Positions 48,501 to 56,897 of a stretch of 64,000 nt of DNA are shown here, in pieces. Positions within the stretch are counted from its first letter, which is position 1. Each line of letters opens with the position of its first letter. Below the pieces are notes generated by a model, which was not told the DNA's origin, did not search any database, and saw only the letters and a program-made list of their open reading frames with translations. This DNA comes from Puniceicoccaceae bacterium (GTDB lineage Bacteria > Verrucomicrobiota > Verrucomicrobiia > Opitutales > JAFGAQ01). The stretch is from positions 62,001-126,000 of the forward strand of contig JANQOQ010000008.1 of NCBI GenBank assembly GCA_028285755.1, written 5' to 3'. The position numbers and the translations under genes were made by a program.

Positions 48501-49520
48501 TTAAAGATCGTAAGTGCTGAGCACCTCTTGGCCTTCCGTCTTAAGTTCGCTTCGTATCCGGTTTTGTCCTAAATCGATGGTGATGAGGCCGTAATTGATA
48601 ATTCCGAATTGCTCGCCTACACGATACTTGTTCGACTCGGTGAGTCCCCCTTTTCTATTTAGGGAGCTGGATGTGACATCGATCAGTTTTGTGCCGCTGC
48701 CTGGCAGTGCCTTTTTGGAAATTTCGCCGTGGTGCCGATCTCCTGAAATTACCAACACTTTTCCAGGTGAATACTCTTCGATTAAATTGTAGAGTTTTGC
48801 ACGTTCGTTGGGAAAATTGGCCCATTTTTCCCAGGCATGTTCCTCGGCGATTACCTGGATGCTGGATCCGATGATGGCGAAGTTGAAATCGTCCTGCAGT
48901 TCCTGCTCAAGCCATGTCCATTGAGCCTGCCCAAGTAGGGTACCGGTTTCATTGGGCAGATAAACCATAAAAGGATCCCCGGGGCCTTTCTCAATAGGGT
49001 CGCGGAAATAGCGGGTATCGAGCATGATGATCTTTAGCTTCATCTGATCGTTGATCAGATAATCTTCGGAGTAGTAGACACCTTCGTGGTTGTGGATTTC
49101 GTGATCCTCCGGGAAGTCGAAAAAGCGGATGAACTCAGCCTTGCTTTCCCTTTTCATGGCGTATTCCTTGCCACCGTCATTTACGCCGAAGTCATGGTCA
49201 TCCCAGGTTCCAAGGACTATTGCGTTACGGATTAGCTCGGCGTATCCGGGATTTGATTTTGCCTGGTCATACTTTTCGCGCATGACCGCCATGTCCTCAG
49301 TATCGCCGTATATATTGTCGCCGAGGTAGATCCAGAAGTGCGGATTTTCTGCAATGATATCGTCCCAAAGAGGCTGTTCCAGATCCTGGCGATTGCAGGA
49401 ACCGAATGCGATGCGGAACTGGTTGTTTTCTACGGTCAGCTCGTGGGGGGTCGCTTCTTTCTGAGTGCAACCCGCAAACAATAAGAGCAGTAAGGGTGTA
49501 ATATAAATTAGATACTTCAT
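48501..49520 (-). CDS. PhoD-like phosphatase lipoprotein
   Basis: Lipobox LLLLFAGCTQK; FGSCNRQDLEQPLWDDIIAENPHFWIYLGDNIYGDT, GTWDDHDFGVNDGG, VISGDRHHGEIS. Confidence 0.9.
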   Translation of the reverse strand: MKYLIYITPLLLLLFAGCTQKEATPHELTVENNQFRIAFGSCNRQDLEQPLWDDIIAENPHFWIYLGDNIYGDTEDMAVMREKYDQAKSNPGYAELIRNAIVLGTWDDHDFGVNDGGKEYAMKRESKAEFIRFFDFPEDHEIHNHEGVYYSEDYLINDQMKLKIIMLDTRYFRDPIEKGPGDPFMVYLPNETGTLLGQAQWTWLEQELQDDFNFAIIGSSIQVIAEEHAWEKWANFPNERAKLYNLIEEYSPGKVLVISGDRHHGEISKKALPGSGTKLIDVTSSSLNRKGGLTESNKYRVGEQFGIINYGLITIDLGQNRIRSELKTEGQEVLSTYDL

Positions 49521-49606
49521 GGCGATTTAAAGCGAAGTATCTATAAAGTTGCGCCCTGTGACAACCGGGATTCGCCAGATGGCGAATTTGTGACAATTGG
49601 TTTTAT

Positions 49607-50113
49607 CTACTCAGCCAGGAAGCTGTCCAACATCCATACGGTTTTTTCGTGCACCTGGATGCGACCGATCATGAGATCTTCCGTTTCATTGTCATTGGAT
49701 TCTCCCGCGAGATCGCGTGCAATTTCAAGGTCAGCAATAAGGGTTTTGTTCGCCTTGGAGAGGTGCTTTACCATTTCCTCGGCGGTTGCATCTTCCTTGA
49801 TTTCCTCGATACCGGCCATTTTAGACAAATTGCCGAGACCTCCGGGCGCCAGGGAACCCAGTGCACGGACGCGCTCTGCAATGTCATCTACGGCCGTAAA
49901 GAGTTCGGTGTATTGAGCTTCAAAGGCAGTGTGGAGCGAAAAAAACGATTTACCGCGCACATTCCAGTGGCAGATATGCGTCTGACCGAGCACTGCATAG
50001 CTATCGGCGACTACTTTTCGGAGTGCTTCGACAACGGACGGACTCGCAGGACCAGGGGTTGGTGTGGATGTTTTTTTGGCAGCTTTGGACTTAGTTGGAG
50101 TTTTTTTAGGCAT
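49607..50113 (-). CDS. dps: Dps-family ferritin-like DNA-protection protein with Lys-rich N-terminal tail
   Basis: DSYAVLGQTHICHWNVRGKSFFSLHTAFEAQYTELFTAVDDIAERVRALG; start chosen at MPKKTPTKSKAAKKTSTPTP. Confidence 0.92.
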   Translation of the reverse strand: MPKKTPTKSKAAKKTSTPTPGPASPSVVEALRKVVADSYAVLGQTHICHWNVRGKSFFSLHTAFEAQYTELFTAVDDIAERVRALGSLAPGGLGNLSKMAGIEEIKEDATAEEMVKHLSKANKTLIADLEIARDLAGESNDNETEDLMIGRIQVHEKTVWMLDSFLAE

Positions 50114-50201
50114 AATTTTTTTAGTATATTGAATTATCGAAGACTTCAAGTGGAGAATATAAACTTCAGTGGTATGCAAAAGAGCTAAAAAGGGGGTCTT
50201 T

Positions 50202-50245
50202 TGTGGATAACCCGGTGAATAATTGGGGATAACCCGGTGAATAAT
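50202..50245. repeat. 22-bp tandem direct repeat (2 copies, 1 mismatch) containing DnaA-box-like 9-mers
   Basis: tgtggataacccggtgaataat / tggggataacccggtgaataat; complement strand TTATCCACA and TTATCCCCA. Confidence 0.85.
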
Positions 50246-50373
50246 TCGTGATTCTAAAAGTTAGCAATTTATGAGTATCTTTCACTTGTCTTTTAGAGGC
50301 CCGAATGTATGAGTTTTAATCTGATTTTAAAACGATTAATAGATACGAAGAAAAAAATTTATATGTAGTATTG

Positions 50374-50389
50374 ACACTATATCTTGTAA
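50374..50389. promoter_or_regulatory. NrdR box 1
   Basis: ACACTATATCTTGTAA versus consensus ACACWATATATWGTGT (13/16); overlaps putative -35 TTGACA at 50371. Confidence 0.8.
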
Positions 50390-50404
50390 ATGTATTCTCT
50401 CCAC

Positions 50405-50420
50405 ACACAATATATAGTGC
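50405..50420. promoter_or_regulatory. NrdR box 2
   Basis: ACACAATATATAGTGC versus consensus (15/16); 15-bp linker from box 1. Confidence 0.85.
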
Positions 50421-50522
50421 TCGCTGCAAATATGCTGCTCTAATTGATTTGTTTTTGAATCACTCTGAATCATTAACTTTCCGAAACAAGAATCCAAATA
50501 AATATTAACTACTAAGATCACC

Positions 50523-51614
50523 ATGGAAACTATTACTATTGAAGTCGGCGGACGTAAATTTGAGCTGGATAAGCAGAAGGCCGAAGCAGCATTTGAGGGC
50601 AAGAAAGTGATCAATGGTAATGATACCATGTATTTTAATATTTTACCGCTCAAATATCAGTGGGCATATGATCTTTATAAGACCATGAAGGCCAACCACT
50701 GGGAGCCGGAAGATGTGCCCATGCAGAAGGATTGTGAGCAGTGGCGCTCCTCCGATGGCAGCATCAGCGATATTGACCGCTGGATCATCAAGATGGGTAT
50801 TGGTTATTTCTCGGCTGCGGAAGGGATAGTCGGTGATAATATCATGCACGTGGTGCGTGAGCTGGTTACCTGTCCTGAGCTGAAGTTGGTGCTTGGCCGT
50901 CATGCCCATGAGGAAAATATCCACGCGGATAGCCTGGTATATATGATCAGCTCCCTGGGTCTGAACCCCCATGAGTGTGAGGCGATGTTTGATGATGTGG
51001 AAACCATCAAAAAGAAGAATGAATTTGTGGTCTCCAATTCGCGGGCACTGCGTCGTGACATGGATATGACTCTCACTGAAAATAAGCAGGCGCTGGCAAC
51101 GAATATGTTCATCTTTGGGCAATGTATGGAGGGTACGCAGTTTTACGGGCTTTTTGGTATGGTGCTCTCGCTTTATCGCCAGAATAAATTTCCGGGTATT
51201 GGGCAGATGTTCCGCTACACATTGCGTGACGAGTCCAACCACATTGAACTTTTCAAAAAGCTGTTGCTGGAACTCAGACATGAAAATCCAGATATATGGA
51301 CGGATGAATTCAAGGAATCGCTGCGAAGCATGATGGCTGAAGCGGTCAGCCTTGAAAAAGAATTTATAAAAGATTGTCTGCCAATGGATGCGCTGGGCTT
51401 AAAGTCTGAAGACTTTTTAGCCTACATCGATTACATTGCAGACCGCAGGCTCGAAGGGTGTGGCCTTGAGCCCCTGAATCCCGGTGCGGGTAACACCCTG
51501 CCATGGCTGGCCGAGATGATGGATATCAAAAAAGAGCAGAATTTCTTTGAAGGACGTGTGACCGAATACCGTAAAGCATCCTCCCTGGCAACGGTGGATG
51601 ATGATGAGCTCTAG
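50523..51614 (+). CDS. nrdB: Ribonucleotide reductase small subunit (R2, Tyr-less)
   Basis: Ligand motifs FSAAEGIVGDN, HEENIHADSLVYM, GQCMEGTQFYG, RDESNHIELF. Confidence 0.95.
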   Translation: METITIEVGGRKFELDKQKAEAAFEGKKVINGNDTMYFNILPLKYQWAYDLYKTMKANHWEPEDVPMQKDCEQWRSSDGSISDIDRWIIKMGIGYFSAAEGIVGDNIMHVVRELVTCPELKLVLGRHAHEENIHADSLVYMISSLGLNPHECEAMFDDVETIKKKNEFVVSNSRALRRDMDMTLTENKQALATNMFIFGQCMEGTQFYGLFGMVLSLYRQNKFPGIGQMFRYTLRDESNHIELFKKLLLELRHENPDIWTDEFKESLRSMMAEAVSLEKEFIKDCLPMDALGLKSEDFLAYIDYIADRRLEGCGLEPLNPGAGNTLPWLAEMMDIKKEQNFFEGRVTEYRKASSLATVDDDEL

Positions 51615-51740
51615 ACGCTTATACCTCCCTTAAAGAAGCCAAACCATTCGTGATGAAAAGTATGCTTTAGTATTAAAGTAACCTGCTAACTCTCTCAGTA
51701 TGCTGCGCTGAGCTGACAATAACATAAAATCCTAACAGCC

Positions 51741-54700
51741 ATGATCAAAAATCTACCGATCGAAGAAGATATCGCACTGAAACGTTTTACTTCTACCCCA
51801 TCTGAACAAAAACCCCGCTATGAATGGCGTGAAGTGTTTAAGTTATCAGATGTCCAAAGCTCCGAGGAGCTCGCTGCCTCAGCCATAAAAATTCGCTCCA
51901 ATGGAAATGGAGATACCCGTGACTTTGATTTCTCTGAAATCGCTGAAACCATTGGCAATGCACTGACTAACCTGCTGCTGTCCCGTGACGAGACGAATAT
52001 TTTTAATGAAAAAAATCAGCGTTTCGTTGCCAATGTGTCCCGTGTGGTTGCAGATCGCCTGAATGATAGAATCATGAATGGGCAGGACCTGCTCATGAGT
52101 TATCATGATATCCATTTGCTCATTGAGAAGGCATTGATTGAGAACCATGCGCATGATGTTGCGAAGAGCTTGGTCGTTAGTCGCAATACCGCTGACTTGG
52201 AAAATAATCCTCTGTTGGCAGAGGTCCGCGTGATCCGTCGCAACGGTCAAATAGTACCCTGGGATATCAACAAAGTGGAAATTGCAGTGCGTAAGGCGTT
52301 TCTTTCCCTGGAAAAAGACTCAAACCCTGCGAAGGAAGTTTCGGAATCAGTCGTTGAGCGTGTATTGGCGTTGAACATCAAGCGCATCCACATTGAAGAA
52401 ATTCAGGATATCGTGCAGGAGGAGCTGATGCGTCACGGGCATTTCAAAATTGCGGAGGCCTATATCCTGTATCGTGCCCATCGCGCGAGCCAGCGTGAAG
52501 CCATCGAGGAGATTTCCGATGAGCGCCAGGATGCCATGGTGGTTGTCAAGCGCCCGGATGGTTCTACGTTTTTCTGGGATGGGCATGACCTCAAGGCACG
52601 TATTGATTACGCATTGATTGGCCTTGAGCTCGATATGCACAAGGATGAGATCGAGACAGAACTACGCCGCTCCATGCATGCGGAGATGACTCAGGCGGAT
52701 CTTCAAAAAACGATCATCCTGAATGCGAAGACCATGATCGAGCTGGATGCGGATTTTGCTAAATTTGCCGGGCGCATTTTACTTACCTACATTTATGAAG
52801 AGGTGTTGGACTGGTCGATTGAAACGGATGGTATCGGGCAGCTCAAGGCCTGCCACCGTGAGCAGTTCCGCAAATACCTTAAAAAGGGAGTTGAGCTGGA
52901 TCGTTTGAATCCGGAGATGCTGAAATACGATATCGATGTATTGGCAGAGGCGCTCGATCCCGTAGCGGATATGGACTTTGACTACCTTGGCGTGCAGACG
53001 CTTTTTGATCGTTATCTGATCGTGGATAAGTCGGATGCTTCAGAGCATAAGCGTATCGAAACACTCCAGTATTTTTGGATGCGTGTGGCGATGGGCTTGT
53101 TCCTGGGAGATCAAAAAGAAGCACCTTCTGAGGAAAAGGTCATCAATCTTTATAAACTCTATAAGAGCCGTCGCTTCTGCTCATCTACACCGACACTTTT
53201 TAATTCAGGTAGCAAACACAGTCAGCTTTCATCCTGTTATCTGTATAAGGTGGATGATAACCTGGAATCTATCATGGTGCGCGGAATTGCTGAAAATGCA
53301 TTCCTCTCGAAGTGGGCAGGCGGACTCGGCGGTAGCTGGACCTCTGTGCGGGGCACGGGCTCATATATTCGTGGCACCAATGGGGAAAGCCAAGGGGTTA
53401 TCCCTTTTCTCAAGCTGCATAACGATCAGTTGGTGGCAGTGAACCAGGGCGGCAAGCGTCGTGGTTCAGGCTGTGCCTACCTCGAAAGCTGGCACAGTGA
53501 TATAATGGATTTTCTTGAATTACGGCGGAATACCGGGGATGACCGTCGGCGTACGCATGATATGAATACCGCCAACTGGATTCCCGATTTATTCATGAAG
53601 CGCATGGAGGCTCGTGAGGAATGGACGTTGTTCCATTCCAATGATGTCGCCGATCTTCATGAGACTTACGGTCGTGAGTTTGAGGAAAAGTACGTAGCTT
53701 ATGAACGGCTCTTTGATGAAGGTAAAATAGGTGGCGAACGGATCAAGGCAATCGACCTGTGGAAGAAGATGCTGCAAATGCTCTTCGAAACCGGTCACCC
53801 ATGGATCACGTTTAAGGATCCTTGCAACATCCGTTCGCCGCAAGACCACGCGGGCGTCATCCACAGCTCTAATCTCTGCACTGAGATTACTCTGAATACC
53901 AGTGAAGATGAAACCGCAGTGTGTAACCTGGGTTCTGTGGTGTTGGATTCTCACCTGGATGCAGAGGGTAATCTGGATCTGGAGAAGCTCAAGGAAACGG
54001 TGCAGATCGCAGTCCGCGCATTGGACAACGTGATCGACATCAACTTCTACCCGACCGGTGCGGCGAAGAATTCAAATCTCAAGCATCGTCCGATCGGTTT
54101 GGGGGTTATGGGGCTGCAAAATGCACTCTATATTAAAGGGATTCCTTTTGCTTCTGAAGAGGCGGTTGAATTCAATGATGAATTCCAGGAAGCGATTGCT
54201 TACTTTGCCTATGAAGCATCCAGTGATCTGGCGAAAGAAAAAGGAACATACAGCACTTATGAAGGTTCCAAGTGGGATCGTGGTATTCTGCCTCACAAGT
54301 CTCTGGATATGCTCGAAAATGAGCGAGGTGTGGAAATCGATGTTCCCCGAAGCAGCCGCATGGACTGGGATAAACTCGCTGAAAAGATTGAGGCTCAGGG
54401 CATGCGTAACAGTAATGTGCTCGCGATTGCTCCTACGGCTACAATCTCGAATATCATGGGTTCAACCCCTTGTATTGAGCCGACCTACAAGAATTTGTTT
54501 GTTAAGAGTAATCTCTCCGGTGAGTTTATCGTGCTGAATTCTTACCTGGTAAGAGATCTTAAAAAGCGAAATCTATGGACGCAGGAAATTCGGGATCAGC
54601 TAAAGTATTTTGACGGTGAGTTGGACAGTATTGAGGCAATCCCTGAAGACATCAAGAATCTGTATAAGACCTCTTTCCGGGTGGATTATAATTTCCTGAT

Positions 54701-55016
54701 TGATGCTGCGGCCCGTAGACAAAAGTGGATCGACCAGGCACAATCGGTAAATTTGTTTCTGGAGCAGCCAGACCTTAAGGCACTTTCACACATGTATCGT
54801 GCAGCATGGAAAAAAGGCCTGAAGACCACTTACTATTTGAGAACTTTGGGAGCTTCGAATATCGAAAAAGCTACGGTTGCCGTGAAAAAGGCAGCCCAGC
54901 CTGAAGCGCCTAAAGACGCAGCTACTGAAGAAAAACCTACCTACACTGCTGAGGAGAAAGCGGCTTGCTCGCTGGATGCCATGATGAATGGCGGCGAATG
55001 TGAAGCTTGCCAATAA
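51741..55016 (+). CDS. nrdA: Ribonucleotide reductase large subunit (class I R1) with multiple ATP-cones
   Basis: ATP-cone LAEVRVIRRNGQIVPWDINKVEIAVRKAF; CSSTPTLFNSG, NLCTEI, ECEACQ C-terminus. Confidence 0.97.
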   Translation: MIKNLPIEEDIALKRFTSTPSEQKPRYEWREVFKLSDVQSSEELAASAIKIRSNGNGDTRDFDFSEIAETIGNALTNLLLSRDETNIFNEKNQRFVANVSRVVADRLNDRIMNGQDLLMSYHDIHLLIEKALIENHAHDVAKSLVVSRNTADLENNPLLAEVRVIRRNGQIVPWDINKVEIAVRKAFLSLEKDSNPAKEVSESVVERVLALNIKRIHIEEIQDIVQEELMRHGHFKIAEAYILYRAHRASQREAIEEISDERQDAMVVVKRPDGSTFFWDGHDLKARIDYALIGLELDMHKDEIETELRRSMHAEMTQADLQKTIILNAKTMIELDADFAKFAGRILLTYIYEEVLDWSIETDGIGQLKACHREQFRKYLKKGVELDRLNPEMLKYDIDVLAEALDPVADMDFDYLGVQTLFDRYLIVDKSDASEHKRIETLQYFWMRVAMGLFLGDQKEAPSEEKVINLYKLYKSRRFCSSTPTLFNSGSKHSQLSSCYLYKVDDNLESIMVRGIAENAFLSKWAGGLGGSWTSVRGTGSYIRGTNGESQGVIPFLKLHNDQLVAVNQGGKRRGSGCAYLESWHSDIMDFLELRRNTGDDRRRTHDMNTANWIPDLFMKRMEAREEWTLFHSNDVADLHETYGREFEEKYVAYERLFDEGKIGGERIKAIDLWKKMLQMLFETGHPWITFKDPCNIRSPQDHAGVIHSSNLCTEITLNTSEDETAVCNLGSVVLDSHLDAEGNLDLEKLKETVQIAVRALDNVIDINFYPTGAAKNSNLKHRPIGLGVMGLQNALYIKGIPFASEEAVEFNDEFQEAIAYFAYEASSDLAKEKGTYSTYEGSKWDRGILPHKSLDMLENERGVEIDVPRSSRMDWDKLAEKIEAQGMRNSNVLAIAPTATISNIMGSTPCIEPTYKNLFVKSNLSGEFIVLNSYLVRDLKKRNLWTQEIRDQLKYFDGELDSIEAIPEDIKNLYKTSFRVDYNFLIDAAARRQKWIDQAQSVNLFLEQPDLKALSHMYRAAWKKGLKTTYYLRTLGASNIEKATVAVKKAAQPEAPKDAATEEKPTYTAEEKAACSLDAMMNGGECEACQ

Positions 55017-55043
55017 AGACTGATCGATTACATCAGTATCATT

Positions 55044-55078
55044 GAAAGGGGTGTTGCCAAGGAGGTTACACCCCTTTC
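55044..55078 (+). terminator. Intrinsic terminator-like hairpin after nrdA
   Basis: Perfect 11-bp stem GAAAGGGGTGT/ACACCCCTTTC with 13-nt loop, followed by ggtttt. Confidence 0.7.
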
Positions 55079-55977
55079 GGTTTTATGCACTCCATGTAAA
55101 GCGATGGTTCGAAGGGGTAGCTACCCTTATTGGAGGTATCGAGCATATATTTGTTCCAATCAGGGGATTGGGAATGATCAGGGGTTTGTTTTTGGAAATT
55201 TATAAATCCAGCCCTTTTTAAAGCATCCGCTAACGTAAATTCATCATACATCCATTTATTGCACTCCAGTGTATCCCATGGGTGTGCAGCGGTGGCTACT
55301 GGTTTTTGAGGAAACATAAAGGGCAGCCTTTTCTTGATATTGTGTTTGAGTTGTTGAGTCATTGATAACTTCTGGGGTTTAGCGCTTATAGCCGCTTCCC
55401 TGGGTATGAATGACTCAAAAACATCTCCGTATCGTTCTTTTGCAAATTCAGGATCATAGGCTCCTGCTGCAATCATTTCCATCATTCTTCCTCCGCTTTT
55501 CTGGCGAACCATCTGATCCTGGAATTCCAGCATAAGCCACTGGTGTTTGAGAAGCTGTTTGTCGCTGGGATTGTTTCCAATCGTTTTTATGAAACGATTA
55601 TAAACTCGAATGATATCTTCCAAATCCGGACAAGATACACGTAATAGGCCTCCCGGTTTGAGTATTCGGTATAACTCACTCAAGAATGTATCCGCTTCTT
55701 CTTCAGTTAAATGCTCAATGCATCGCATCGCGTAAACAAATTCGTAAGCGTTCGACTCCAGGGGAATGGGTTGTCGAATATCGGTGATAAGTCGATCATC
55801 CTTTAAAATGGGTTCGCCTTTGCCTCTCATGGCCTCGAGCTGATTCCAATCTTCAGTGTAACTGGATTCCTTGGCATCGACAAAGACCTGATGATAGAAT
55901 GACAGGAGAAGCTTGTTGGATTTATCTCTAAAATGAATCATTACAAAAGATCTCAAAAACTCATTTATTTGGAGCAC
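55066..55977 (-). CDS. SAM-dependent methyltransferase (type 11-like)
   Basis: EFVYAMRCIEHLTEEEADTFLSELYRILKPGGLLRVSCPDLEDII. Confidence 0.88.
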   Translation of the reverse strand: MLQINEFLRSFVMIHFRDKSNKLLLSFYHQVFVDAKESSYTEDWNQLEAMRGKGEPILKDDRLITDIRQPIPLESNAYEFVYAMRCIEHLTEEEADTFLSELYRILKPGGLLRVSCPDLEDIIRVYNRFIKTIGNNPSDKQLLKHQWLMLEFQDQMVRQKSGGRMMEMIAAGAYDPEFAKERYGDVFESFIPREAAISAKPQKLSMTQQLKHNIKKRLPFMFPQKPVATAAHPWDTLECNKWMYDEFTLADALKRAGFINFQKQTPDHSQSPDWNKYMLDTSNKGSYPFEPSLYMECIKPKGV

Positions 55978-56897
55978 TCTAAGAGCGCGGAGGGTTCTAT
56001 GGGCGTATCACTGATATCAGAGATATCCAGGTTATAGGATTGCCAGTCTTTAATACGGGATTCCCGGTAATCCATAGGGGCAATATCTTTAAATCCCGCT
56101 TCCTTCAAATGTTGATATAAAGTTATCCGGTCATGCAAAAATCTTTCTATTTCGATGGAAGTCCGAAAATTCTTATTCGTTCGGTCTGTGACTTCTTTAT
56201 CTCTTTTTGCATATTGATGCCATTTCCATTTTTTGATGCTGAGCCTGATGATATTCAGGGGATTGAGCTTTTGTAATTTACTCAGCGGTTGCACTTCATG
56301 CTTAGGTGAATGGATACTGTGATAATCCAGATTCCCTGTTTTAAAGGGCCTGAAAATATTCCCATAGAGTTCATCATCGTAGAATGCATTTGGGTCATCG
56401 CTCATTACAGTTGAGAGCATATTACCCCCTGGGTTTTCCCTGACTAGCTGATCAATGATCACATAAATATACCACTTGATTTTGTTTAAGTTGAGCTCAG
56501 ATGGATTTTCCCGGTATTTTTCCACAGCGTCCAGATATTTGTTGGAGAGAATTTCAAAATCGGGAGTAGAAATGCGAAGAATGCCCCCTGGTTTTAAAAC
56601 ACGAAACACTTCTTTCAGAAAAGGGTGGATCTGGTGTGGAAGAAAGTGCTCAAGGATATGATTCGCATATACCGCATCCATTTGGTTGTCATTATAAGGT
56701 AGCGGTTTGCTTGCGAAATCATACCTGAAGTAGGTGGAGTCTGGAAAATTGAGTAGATCAGAATAGCGCAGGCTATTAAATTGTGATTGGAAGATATGCG
56801 ACTTTTCCTGAGAATAGTTTAGACCTTCTCTCCACAGGTGAAGCAGACATTGACCATTACTTGCGTAAACCATTTTTGGTCTTTTTCTCACGATCAT
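55965..56897 (-). CDS. SAM-dependent methyltransferase, paralog of the adjacent gene
   Basis: DAVYANHILEHFLPHQIHPFLKEVFRVLKPGGILRISTPDFEIL; shares DQxVRxxxGG region with 55066..55977. Confidence 0.88.
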   Translation of the reverse strand: MIVRKRPKMVYASNGQCLLHLWREGLNYSQEKSHIFQSQFNSLRYSDLLNFPDSTYFRYDFASKPLPYNDNQMDAVYANHILEHFLPHQIHPFLKEVFRVLKPGGILRISTPDFEILSNKYLDAVEKYRENPSELNLNKIKWYIYVIIDQLVRENPGGNMLSTVMSDDPNAFYDDELYGNIFRPFKTGNLDYHSIHSPKHEVQPLSKLQKLNPLNIIRLSIKKWKWHQYAKRDKEVTDRTNKNFRTSIEIERFLHDRITLYQHLKEAGFKDIAPMDYRESRIKDWQSYNLDISDISDTPIEPSALLECSK

